Shown piece after piece: positions 35,462-44,371 of a stretch of 54,067 nucleotides of DNA. Position 1 is the first letter of the stretch, and every line of letters begins with the position of its first letter. Source of the stretch: an uncultured Aquimarina sp. (GTDB lineage Bacteria; Bacteroidota; Bacteroidia; Flavobacteriales; Flavobacteriaceae); assembly GCA_947496555.1 (NCBI GenBank), contig CANMDH010000036.1:1-54067 (forward strand). The letters run 5' to 3'. A model generated the notes under the pieces. The model saw only the letters and a program-made list of their open reading frames with translations, was not told the origin of the DNA and made no database searches. The position numbers were made by a program, and so were the translations under genes.

Positions 35462-35488
35462 AAAGGAGTTGAAAAACTCAACTCCTTT
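35462..35488 (-). terminator. Terminator of the 1224-residue secreted-protein gene
   Basis: AAAGGAGTTGA (35462-35472) and TCAACTCCTTT (35478-35488) form an 11-bp stem. On the minus strand it is followed by a run of T residues. It lies 37 bases past the stop of the large gene. Confidence 0.8.
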
Positions 35489-35524
35489 CTTAATATAAAA
35501 TCAAAAATTGTTTTTCCTATTCAA

Positions 35525-38500
35525 TTAATTCTTAAGTAATTTAAACATCATATTGTTTCCTGACTCTCTTAATACTTTTACAAAATAGAATCCTCTTGCA
35601 AATGCAGAAGCATCCCATTCGAATTGAGCGTTAAGATTATTTCTCTGATATACCATATTACCCGTTACATTGTAAACAGCAATCGACACTCTTTCTTGAG
35701 ATTTAAGATTGTTTAAATTGAAAGCAAAACGACCCGAAGATGGGTTTGGAGACACAAAAGCTGTATTAGCAGCGTCTAAGCTAGCTAATTGTGCAGCCTC
35801 AAGTCCAGTAGATTCGCTACCCGCATCAGATATCATTCCATAAAGGTCAAATACTTGATCGAATGGTCCAAGACCTAAAAGTGATAATGGAGTCCAATTC
35901 GTAGCACCCGCACCGAAAATATCTTCTGCATCTCTTAGCTGTGACTCGGTGCCAATACCTCCATTTTGTGAACCCCAGTTCCATCGGCCAAAGTCAAGAT
36001 TTGCATATACAGAGATCCAATAGGTTCCATTTTCCAATGTAACAGCTGCAGGTAATAATAAGTTCATATTAGTATCATCTGGATCAGAAATAGGAACTAA
36101 TTGACCACTGTTATATATCGCCTCTCCTGGTGCGCCATTTTCATCGACATAAATAACGACACTTGCATCATCAAATATAGGACCACCACTAGCCGTACCA
36201 AAAGCAAGAACTCTTTCAATAGTCCATGTATTTCCTTCTGGCACCACAAAGTCGTCAGCTACTTGAACCAAAGCCCCACTCCCGAGAGCATTACTCTGAG
36301 ATATTATTGAATTTACCTGAGCTTCATTTTGATTATAAATTGGAAGTTCAGAAATACTAATTGTAAACCCTTCTGTTACTTGTTCGTCACCAGAAGTGGC
36401 TACAAGTGCTATCGTTGCCTTATCTCCTACAGTAATTCCTTCTGCGTACTCGATGGTAAGAGTGTCACCATTTAGAGTCGCAGCAACTGCATCTGGATTC
36501 GTGTTTTGCAACTCTATACTTATAAAGCTTCCATTAGAGCTAACAAATAAACCTTCAACATTTATTTCAAAGCTTTCGAGGCTGTTAATATCTGCAGTAA
36601 GATCTTCTAACAAATAAGCAACACTTAATGTAGATTCTGGTAATTCATTGTATATCGGAAATCTTGCACTAAACAATCCGTTACCATGTGCAGCCGCGGC
36701 AATAAATCCATCTTTTCGTGTACCTACTTCGGCAACAACATTATTACCTATAACTACATTTTCTTTTCTCCAAATGGTCCTGCTACCGTTTAATCTGGAA
36801 GTAGAATATAACCCTGTACTTGTTCCTGCAAAAACTCTTTGTAATCTAGAACCGAAGAAACCATTACTTCCTCCTAAAAATGCAGTACTTCGTACCGATG
36901 GTCCATTTCCAGATCCATCACTATTTTGCTCTAGGTTACCACTAATATCCGTCCAAGTCTCTCCACCATCTTCAGTTATAAATAAACTAGGAATACTATA
37001 ATTAGAGAATGTGATGATTACTCTATCAGAGTTTGAAGGATCCACATTTATATCGGTAACAAATCCTTCAGGTAGTCCTTTACCTGTTGTAAGATCTACG
37101 GCTACTTGTCCGTCAACATTAGCATTATCCATTCTATACACAATACCGCTATTGGTTCCATAATAAAGTCTGTTAGCTACAGGATACTTAGAAACGTCCA
37201 ATGAAGTAATAGATGTTTCTGCAGGTGAATCAGAGTTGGGTAGGCCTATCCAATTCACTGTAGCATTAGAATTGTTAAATAATGGCAACCCATCGAGATC
37301 ATTATTTCTCCATATTCTATTTCCTGCCGGAAGATACATGATGTTATCATTATTTGGATCTAAGACAAAAGGAGCTATAAATCCAAATCCTGCTGCACCT
37401 GCTGGAGTAACCTTTGTAAACGAAGCAAAATTACCTTCTTCGTCATAATTAAATCTAAAAATATTACCTCTTTGTGAAGAAACATATCTAGTTAGACCTC
37501 CATCTGCAATTGCACTATAAGAACCATCTCCGCCAAAAAGATCTTCCCAATCAGCTCTTGGGTCTGTAGAGTTTGTATACCATGTACTGTTATCCTGGAA
37601 ACCTGCAACCAAATCATCACTATTTGGTTCTGGGTCAAAAGACACATGATATGGTTGAGTTGTTAAGTATCCATTACTTAATGAAGTCCAGGTCACGGGT
37701 TCTCCTTCCAAAGCTGTTGTGATATCTTCAGTCACTGAAACTCCACCATCATGACCTGACAATACTTTATTTGGATTAGAAGGATAGAAAACTAATGCAT
37801 GTTGATCAGGATGATGATCTGTATATAAGCCAAAAACTTCGCCATTAGAGGAGGTATAACCACCTATCCAGCTGTCTGGGCCGACCGGTGTTCTAAAACC
37901 ATCTGTTGATCTATATAGGTTTGTTCCTCCAATAAATACCAAATCGGGATCTGCCGGACTTACCTTTACTACTAAATCATATCCTCCTTGAATATTATAA
38001 GATCCTCCTCTTGATCCAAAGTTGCCAGGAAGGTTTGCTGTAAGGTCTTCCCATCTCTCACCTTCTGCTGCTTCTGCGTCATATCTAAAAAGGAATGATT
38101 GAGGTGATTGAACTCTATTCGTTACAAAAAAGTAAACTATATTACCATTAGATGGATCGGATCCCATTGCAGTTCTAAGAAACTGTGGAGGAATAAAATC
38201 TGGATTTATTTTTGTCCAGATATCTCCATCAGAAGAAGTAAAGAAACCATTGTTTACAACACTATTGTCATCCATAGTAGCATATATCTGACCAGTAGCC
38301 GTAATAATTACTTCGGCCAATGTGCTTGTACCTCCTTCTAATACTTGAGTGAACGTGCGCCCGCCATCTTGCGATCTTTGAATACCAGTCCAAGTGGCTA
38401 TGTATAAATCACCAGTAACTGGGTGAATCGCTATACTATTAATTAAATCAAAATTAGAACTTGTAGTAGGATCGCCATCATCTGTACTTCTTAACTTTCT

Positions 38501-39199
38501 CCAAGTACGACCGCCATCTCTTGATTTATAAACTCCATCCCCTCTATAAAGGGCTCCTCCATCGGAGGCAGAATTTCCAAAAGTTTCTCCTGTTGCATAG
38601 TACCAGGTAAAACTTTGGCCTGGTCTAGGGTCCTGAACAATAGCAGTAACACTTTGTCTTTGAGATTTTCTAGTCACTTTTCTCCAAGATTCACCACCAT
38701 CTTCAGATCTCCATAAACCTCCAGAAACACCTCCTGCCAGAATAATGTTTTCGTTATTACGATCGATCGCCAAAGCTCTCGTTCTACCTCCTACATTCCA
38801 TGGCCCTCTATTTTGCCAATATGAAAAACGAGCTCTATTAGAAGATTTTGCAGCAGTAGCTAATGCCTTTTTTGAATCATCGCTTATTGCAATTTTACTA
38901 GAAAATTTAACTTCAGACTCACGAATACCTTCCGGAATTCGACCAGTTTCGGGATTTGCTAATAATTGCACCTCATACTCCATTCTTGCCTTCAAGTCTT
39001 CTCCAACCCGTTCCGGTTTAGACGACCGAGAAGTACGTGTTTTTCCTTCATAAAGTTTTTTTGCATTACGATAAACTTGTTTACCGTTGATTTGATCGGC
39101 CTGAATCTTATGACCGGATTGTTGGGCATTGGAAGTAATAGTCCCCAACAAGACTATTCCCCAAACTAAGCGTTTGAGCGAAAATAAAGATGTTTTCAT
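35525..39199 (-). CDS. Secreted sortilin/BNR-repeat protein with type IX sorting domain
   Basis: A 1224-residue protein with a signal peptide (1-25, ending TSNAQ), a pro-region (about 26-125) and an extended beta-propeller region (about 130-850). The propeller holds several Asp-box-like motifs (SEDGGESWRK, SRDGGRTWRK, SQDGGRTFTQ, TEDGGETWTD), as in sortilin/Vps10 and BNR glycosidase-like propellers. Beta-sandwich segments follow (about 870-1120). The C-terminal 75 residues (FVSPNPSSGRFAFNLNN to KVLRESGNNMMFKLLKN) are a type A sorting domain recognised by the type IX secretion system. It is exported to the cell surface or medium. No active-site motif was seen. Binding or scaffolding is as likely as hydrolysis. 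Confidence 0.88.
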   Translation of the reverse strand: MKTSLFSLKRLVWGIVLLGTITSNAQQSGHKIQADQINGKQVYRNAKKLYEGKTRTSRSSKPERVGEDLKARMEYEVQLLANPETGRIPEGIRESEVKFSSKIAISDDSKKALATAAKSSNRARFSYWQNRGPWNVGGRTRALAIDRNNENIILAGGVSGGLWRSEDGGESWRKVTRKSQRQSVTAIVQDPRPGQSFTWYYATGETFGNSASDGGALYRGDGVYKSRDGGRTWRKLRSTDDGDPTTSSNFDLINSIAIHPVTGDLYIATWTGIQRSQDGGRTFTQVLEGGTSTLAEVIITATGQIYATMDDNSVVNNGFFTSSDGDIWTKINPDFIPPQFLRTAMGSDPSNGNIVYFFVTNRVQSPQSFLFRYDAEAAEGERWEDLTANLPGNFGSRGGSYNIQGGYDLVVKVSPADPDLVFIGGTNLYRSTDGFRTPVGPDSWIGGYTSSNGEVFGLYTDHHPDQHALVFYPSNPNKVLSGHDGGVSVTEDITTALEGEPVTWTSLSNGYLTTQPYHVSFDPEPNSDDLVAGFQDNSTWYTNSTDPRADWEDLFGGDGSYSAIADGGLTRYVSSQRGNIFRFNYDEEGNFASFTKVTPAGAAGFGFIAPFVLDPNNDNIMYLPAGNRIWRNNDLDGLPLFNNSNATVNWIGLPNSDSPAETSITSLDVSKYPVANRLYYGTNSGIVYRMDNANVDGQVAVDLTTGKGLPEGFVTDINVDPSNSDRVIITFSNYSIPSLFITEDGGETWTDISGNLEQNSDGSGNGPSVRSTAFLGGSNGFFGSRLQRVFAGTSTGLYSTSRLNGSRTIWRKENVVIGNNVVAEVGTRKDGFIAAAAHGNGLFSARFPIYNELPESTLSVAYLLEDLTADINSLESFEINVEGLFVSSNGSFISIELQNTNPDAVAATLNGDTLTIEYAEGITVGDKATIALVATSGDEQVTEGFTISISELPIYNQNEAQVNSIISQSNALGSGALVQVADDFVVPEGNTWTIERVLAFGTASGGPIFDDASVVIYVDENGAPGEAIYNSGQLVPISDPDDTNMNLLLPAAVTLENGTYWISVYANLDFGRWNWGSQNGGIGTESQLRDAEDIFGAGATNWTPLSLLGLGPFDQVFDLYGMISDAGSESTGLEAAQLASLDAANTAFVSPNPSSGRFAFNLNNLKSQERVSIAVYNVTGNMVYQRNNLNAQFEWDASAFARGFYFVKVLRESGNNMMFKLLKN

Positions 39200-39594
39200 T
39201 TTTTAAGCTGATTTGTGAGTAATTCGCAAATATAACTTAAATTTTCGACTTTTTTTCTTAAAAATTATGAATTTTTAAGATTATTTTGTCATTAATGTAA
39301 AGGCATTTTAGTCGAACACTCAGTATTTTTAATATTTAGAGAAGGGTTTTGAAGTACAATTTTTACGTGTATTAAATTATTTGTTAGAAAACTCTCCTTC
39401 AATAAATTAAAAAAATTTTGTATCGGTAAATAGATAGTCATTTTATTTGATATCATTTAAGTTCAATTGACTGTAAATCAAATTGTTGTTGATAACTCTT
39501 GGAGTTTTACTTTCCCTTGATTATGTGATTTTCATACTTTTATTGTGTCTCATGTGTGTCTCGGTATTAGCGAGACACAAAAAAATGTGTCGTC
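39200..39594. other. Intergenic region between the secreted-protein gene and the integrase
   Basis: CAAATATA (39227-39234) gives TATATTTG on the minus strand, a candidate -7 box 28 bases before the large gene's ATG, without a clear -33 box. The remainder is AT-rich with no gene. A 60-codon open frame just before the integrase is a shadow of its upstream region. The left edge of the putative island should lie here, but no att repeat could be identified. Confidence 0.45.
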
Positions 39595-40755
39595 ATGATA
39601 AAAGTACACTTAAGAAAGAAAAAACTAAAAACAGGAAAACTGAGTCTGTATATAGAATACTATAAAGGCATACAAACCCTTGCAAACGGAAAAATTAAAC
39701 ACCTAAGGGATTATGAATACCTTCAACTTTATTTAATAAGCAATCCTAATTCCTCTTCTGAAAAGAAAAAGAACCGAGAACAGCTTGAACTTGCAGAGCA
39801 AATCTTGGCTATTCGAAAAGCGGAAATCTACCAGGGTAAGTATAGAATTCAAAACAATCATAGAGGAAAAACAACCCTATTGGATTTTTATGAAATGAAG
39901 AAAGAGGAGCGTTATCAAACAAAAGGAAATTATGATAATTGGGATGCGGCACAGAAGCATTTAGAAAAGTACTGCCCCAATCATATCACCTTTAATGATG
40001 TTGATATCGATTTTATTAAAGGCTTTAAAAAATATTTAGATACTGTAGCTGTAACCAAAAGTCAAAAGAAGCTATCTCAAAACACCAAGCACACCTATTT
40101 TAACAAATTCAAGGCCTGTCTTAATGCAGCCTTCGAAGAAGGTTACCTAAAAGAGAACCTAATTAAGAAAGTAAAAGGGTTTGCCATGGGAGAATCAACT
40201 AGAGAATACTTAACTTCTGATGAGCTTCAAAGGTTATCTAAAACCCCATGCAAATTTCCAATTTTAAAACGAGCCTTTCTCTTTTCCTCACTTACTGGCA
40301 TACAATGGTCTGATATTAATAAATTAGTTTGGTCTGAAGTCCGGGATGAAGGGAAAGATGAAGCAGGTAACTCTATTTTTCGAATTGTATTTCAACAAAA
40401 GAAAACAGAAGGTGTTGAGTATTTATATATTTCAAAACAAGCCAGAAACCTTCTAGGAGAAAGAGGAGAGCCGAAAGATAGGGTTTTTAGAAATCTACAT
40501 TACAGCGCACACATGAATCTTCAGTTACTTCGTTGGTGTATGTTTGCAGGTATTACCAAACACATCACCTTCCACTCCGCTAGACATACCAATGCGGTCT
40601 TACTTTTGGAAAATGGAGCTGATATCTATACCGTTTCTAAACGCCTAGGTCATAAAGAAATAAGAACCACAGAAATTTATGCCAAAATTATTGATAAGAA
40701 AATGAAAGAAGCCGCCAACCTAGTCCCAAAATTAGAATTGGACACCCTCGAATAA
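39595..40755 (+). CDS. Tyrosine-type site-specific recombinase (integrase)
   Basis: A 386-residue tyrosine recombinase of the Bacteroidota mobile-element type. It has an N-terminal arm-binding segment (1-60), a SAM-like core-binding domain (about 95-195) and a catalytic domain (about 205-375). Catalytic residues visible are His327-x-x-Arg330 (HSARH), His353 (LGHKEI) and nucleophile Tyr362 (TEIYAKI), with a lysine in the beta hairpin near 269-270. The position of the first catalytic Arg (TGLR in most) reads TGIQ, so Gln237 replaces it. IntDOT of Bacteroides conjugative transposons also lacks this Arg. It marks the left end of a likely island. Confidence 0.9.
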   Translation: MIKVHLRKKKLKTGKLSLYIEYYKGIQTLANGKIKHLRDYEYLQLYLISNPNSSSEKKKNREQLELAEQILAIRKAEIYQGKYRIQNNHRGKTTLLDFYEMKKEERYQTKGNYDNWDAAQKHLEKYCPNHITFNDVDIDFIKGFKKYLDTVAVTKSQKKLSQNTKHTYFNKFKACLNAAFEEGYLKENLIKKVKGFAMGESTREYLTSDELQRLSKTPCKFPILKRAFLFSSLTGIQWSDINKLVWSEVRDEGKDEAGNSIFRIVFQQKKTEGVEYLYISKQARNLLGERGEPKDRVFRNLHYSAHMNLQLLRWCMFAGITKHITFHSARHTNAVLLLENGADIYTVSKRLGHKEIRTTEIYAKIIDKKMKEAANLVPKLELDTLE

Positions 40756-41102
40756 AGAGCATAGATTCATTTTAGACTCCTCCAAAAATCAAATTTCAGA
40801 TTTGAATCAAAGAGCTATAAGCCATTTTTTGGATTTTGATTGTTAATAACTCAGAATTTCACCCATTCCACTCCATATTTTTTAATACCAAAACATATGT
40901 TTTGAAATCTGATTTAATGAAGCCTATAAAGTTTGATTTCATTTGTACATAAATCAACATAAATAACTGACTATCATTTATTTGTGAATAAATAATTTAA
41001 CATACAAGAGTTTCATATTTCCCTTATCTATACTTTTATTTCTAGAATTCTACAAAAAGAAACAAAGCGCTTTGTTCATTATTAATCTATAAATCGGATA
41101 AG
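40756..41102. other. Intergenic region after the integrase with palindromes
   Basis: No gene is seen. TCAAAT/ATTTGA (40789-40794 and 40800-40805) makes a small hairpin. CAAAACATATGTTTTG (40889-40904) is a perfect 16-base palindrome, the size of a dimeric-regulator or recombination-directionality-factor site. Neither is proven functional. Confidence 0.4.
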
Positions 41103-41219
41103 ATGGACAATATAAAAATTGAAGAAAAGCTCGATAGAATTGAGAGCCTACTATTAGGTGCAAAAAAAGTACTTACACTGGAAGAAGCTTGTGATTATAC
41201 AGGTATCTCAAGAAGCTAG
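41103..41219 (+). pseudogene. Truncated excisionase-like helix-turn-helix gene
   Basis: The ORF of 38 codons starts MDNIKIEEKLDRIESLL and runs into VLTLEEACDYTGISRS before a TAG. In Bacteroidota mobile elements this N-terminus leads into a MerR/excisionase-type HTH (…ACDYTGIS.SYLYKLT). Here the protein stops inside the recognition part. It follows an integrase, which is where an excisionase would be encoded. The element has probably lost its excision function through a deletion at about 41216. Confidence 0.6.
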
Positions 41220-41618
41220 ATACCGGGCCTTGTCCTGCAAAAAACGATGGGTGCCGTTGTTACTAGTCACCGCTGCCGCTGTTAATATACTCAAAAGTCA
41301 AAGAACATTTTACTTTCATTAAGACCAGTGGATGATTCGGCTTTACACCATCACTCCATTGTTTATACTTTCTGTTGGATAGCCCTTTGTTGGAAACAAA
41401 GATGGGGATTTCAGTACAGGTTCCAAGATAAAATGTGTCCATATCTGCCAGAACCGGGACAAACAGGCTATCAAAGGGGATTTCTGGATTTCTATTATCC
41501 CTAAAGCTAGGTACAACATCCCATTTTTAAAGGGGTTAGACACTAATTTTTGGATATTTTCTTCAGATGTGCATTTTTTATTTTAATTAATCAAACTTGT
41601 ATAAAATAAACCTGTCAA
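41220..41618. other. Gene-free stretch of possible debris before the LRR gene
   Basis: About 400 bases without a convincing gene. Short open frames on both strands (such as 41343-41543 minus) show no family resemblance. The base composition changes abruptly after the truncated HTH ORF, as if unrelated DNA were joined there. Confidence 0.4.
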
Positions 41619-44006
41619 ATGAAAAAACAATTACAACAAATAGTGCTTGCCTTCATTATGGTATTGGCAACGCTTACCACTTACGCCCAAGAGGTTGGGG
41701 AAACCTTCAGTGTCGATCATATAACATACAAAATTACCTCTGTAGCTCCTTATGAAGTTGAAGCGGCAGACTATACCGGTACAGGAGGAGTGGTGACCAT
41801 CTCTCCAACAGTGGATCATGGCCCGAATACCTACAAGGTTAACCGTATTGGTGACGGAGCTTTTCGGGACAATGCCTTGACCAGTGTGAGCATACCCAAC
41901 AGTGTGACCAGTATTGGGAGTGGCGCTTTTTTCATAAATCAACTGAGCAGTATAACCTTACCCAACAGTGTGACCAGTATTGATGACTATGCTTTTCGGG
42001 ACAATGCCTTGACCAGTGTGACCCTACCCAACAGTGTGACCCATATTGGCCGCCATGCTTTTCGGGACAATGCCTTGATCGAGGTTACCATTCCCAATAG
42101 TGTGACCAGTATTGGGAGTGGCGCTTTTGCTGATAACAACTTGACCGAGGCAACCCTACCGAACAGTGTGACCCGTATTGGGGATTATGCTTTTTACAGT
42201 AACGATTTAACCGAGGTTACCATACCAAATAGTGTGATCAGTATTGGGGATGCTGCTTTTTTTATAAATCAACTGAGCAGTATAACCCTACCCAACAGTG
42301 TGACCAGTATTGGGGATTATGCTTTTTACAATAATCCAAATCTTGACACAGTGGTGTCAAAGGGCACAGATTCCCCGTCAATTCAAACATATACCTTTTC
42401 AAACCGTCACCAAATAGATTTGGCAGTTCCTAGGGGGAAGAAACAAGAGTATTTAGATAATGGCTGGACGGGCTTCAGATCCATCACCGAACCAGCAGAA
42501 GTTGGGGACACATTCAGTGTCGATCATATAACATACAAAGTTACTTCTTTAATTCCTCTTAAAGTTGAGGCAACAGATTATAACACTGCGGGTGGTCCAA
42601 TAGTGAGCATCCCTCCAACAGTGAATCAAGGCCAAAATATCTACACGGTGGCCGCTATTGGCGCCGAAGCTTTTAGCAATAACCAATTGACTAGTGTGAC
42701 CATACCAAACGGTGTCACCAGTATTCAGCAGCAGGCTTTTGAGAATAACCAATTGACGAGTGTTACGATACCCAACAGTGTCACTAGTATTGGACTGTCT
42801 GCTTTTAACAGTAACCAATTGACAAGTGTAACCATACCAAATAGTGTAACCAGTATTAAGGATTATGTTTTTGCCGGCAACCAATTGACCGAGGTCACCA
42901 TACCTGGCAATGTGACCAGTATTGGTGGATGGGCCTTTGCAGTCAATCCAAACCTTGTTACGGTGATTGTAGAGCCCTCCAATCCTCCGACACTCCACGA
43001 AGATGCCTTTCAGGATTTAATAAACAACATCGATTTTCGTCATCAAATAGATGTGATCGTTCCCAAGGGCAAGAGACAACTTTATTTAGATAATGGGTGG
43101 ACAAGCTTCAAGTCCATCACGGAAGTTGTAGAGGTCGGGGACACTCTCAGTGTCGATCATATAACATACAAAGTTACTTCTTTAACTCCGCTTGAAGTTG
43201 AGGCAACAGACTATAACACTGAGGGTGGTTCAATAGTGAGCATCCCCCAAACGGTGGATCAAGATCCGAACACCTTTGAGGTGACTCGTATTGATGGTGG
43301 TGCTTTTAGGAACAACAATTTGACCAGTGTGACCATTCCGAACAGTGTAACCACCATTGGAGATAGTGCTTTTCGAGCAAACAAATTGACCGGGGTTACC
43401 ATACCGGGCAGTGTTACCAGTATTGGAGATAGAGCTTTTGAGGTCAACGAATTAACCGAGGTGACCATCCCAAACAGTGTAACTACTATTGGAGATAAGG
43501 CTTTTGACAATAATCGAGATCTTGCTACGGTGGTGACAAAAGCTACTGTCCCGCCAACGCTTCACGAAGATGCCTTTTCAAGGGCCAATCGAGATCAAAT
43601 AGACTTGATAGTCCCTTTGGGCACTAAAGATACATATCTAGCTGAAGGTTGGACGAGTTTTAAATCCATTACAGAAGCAGCGATAGTCGCACAGGATGCT
43701 GTAGTACAGAGTACCAGTGCTAAAACATCCACTTCAAAAAGTACAAGGGCACTTGCCTATATTCATAAAGGTAATGAGCGCAACAATATTGTCGTTTACC
43801 CTAACCCGGCACAAGATAGCATCCATATTAGATTAGGTGATGATAAAGTGTTACACCAAGTAAACATATACAATACTCTGGGTGTTCATATCTATTCGGC
43901 AAACGCCCTGCAAATAGATATAAGTCATTTACCTCGCGGTATATATATACTGGAAATAGAGACCAAAACTGGGGAAAAAGTGGTTAAGCGAGTAATGATA
44001 CAATAA
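41619..44006 (+). CDS. BspA-type leucine-rich-repeat surface protein with type IX sorting domain
   Basis: A 795-residue protein with a signal peptide (1-24, ending TYAQ), then three homologous modules starting at about residues 25, 294 and 505. Each opens with a non-LRR cap (VGDTFSVDHITYKVTSL), continues with 23-residue LRR_5 repeats (AFxxNxLTSVTIPNSVTSIG) and closes with a segment containing VPKGKRQLYLDNGWTSFKSI. The C-terminal 70 residues (NIVVYPNPAQDSIHIRLGD to KVVKRVMIQ) are a type A sorting domain for type IX secretion. BspA-like proteins bind host or neighbour surfaces. The module caps are nearly identical at DNA level, so the threefold duplication is recent. Confidence 0.9.
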   Translation: MKKQLQQIVLAFIMVLATLTTYAQEVGETFSVDHITYKITSVAPYEVEAADYTGTGGVVTISPTVDHGPNTYKVNRIGDGAFRDNALTSVSIPNSVTSIGSGAFFINQLSSITLPNSVTSIDDYAFRDNALTSVTLPNSVTHIGRHAFRDNALIEVTIPNSVTSIGSGAFADNNLTEATLPNSVTRIGDYAFYSNDLTEVTIPNSVISIGDAAFFINQLSSITLPNSVTSIGDYAFYNNPNLDTVVSKGTDSPSIQTYTFSNRHQIDLAVPRGKKQEYLDNGWTGFRSITEPAEVGDTFSVDHITYKVTSLIPLKVEATDYNTAGGPIVSIPPTVNQGQNIYTVAAIGAEAFSNNQLTSVTIPNGVTSIQQQAFENNQLTSVTIPNSVTSIGLSAFNSNQLTSVTIPNSVTSIKDYVFAGNQLTEVTIPGNVTSIGGWAFAVNPNLVTVIVEPSNPPTLHEDAFQDLINNIDFRHQIDVIVPKGKRQLYLDNGWTSFKSITEVVEVGDTLSVDHITYKVTSLTPLEVEATDYNTEGGSIVSIPQTVDQDPNTFEVTRIDGGAFRNNNLTSVTIPNSVTTIGDSAFRANKLTGVTIPGSVTSIGDRAFEVNELTEVTIPNSVTTIGDKAFDNNRDLATVVTKATVPPTLHEDAFSRANRDQIDLIVPLGTKDTYLAEGWTSFKSITEAAIVAQDAVVQSTSAKTSTSKSTRALAYIHKGNERNNIVVYPNPAQDSIHIRLGDDKVLHQVNIYNTLGVHIYSANALQIDISHLPRGIYILEIETKTGEKVVKRVMIQ

Positions 44007-44040
44007 ACTACACTACCACAGATAAATAGATATAACAACT

Positions 44041-44301
44041 ATGAAAAACCCAAAATAATTACAATTGATACTGTCCATCATCTTTATGGTATTGGCAGGC
44101 CTTACTGGATATGGTCAAAATGTGAATGCTAATGAACCACCGGCCCTCAATTCAGATGCTTTTCAGTATCCGCATAGTCACGACAAAATAGACGTGGTAG
44201 TGCCCCTAGGCAGGGAGCAAGCTTATATAGAAAAGGGTGGACGGGTTTCAAGTCCCTCTTTTTGCCATAGGCCAGGTGCATGTAGAAAAATTGATGACTG
44301 A
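44041..44301 (+). pseudogene. Decayed, deleted copy of the LRR gene
   Basis: An ATG at 44041 opens a signal peptide-like sequence interrupted by a TAA after five codons. It continues as LILSIIFMVLAGLTGYGQ, matching the LRR protein's MVLATLTTYAQ region. It then jumps directly to a module end (PPALNSDAF, DKIDVVVPLGREQAYIEKG) and loses similarity at SPSFCHRPG. Nearly all of the repeats are missing. It lies 35 bases after the intact gene, so it is a tandem duplicate reduced by deletion. Confidence 0.7.
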
Positions 44302-44371
44302 ACTCCAAAAAGCAATTAGAAACACAGCAATAGATTGCCCAGTTGTTCAGAGAACTAAATTTTAGAAAACA

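Noticed and set aside
41343-41543. 66-codon minus-strand open frame before the LRR gene
   Set aside because: No family resemblance, no neighbouring signals, and it lies in a stretch that looks like debris.
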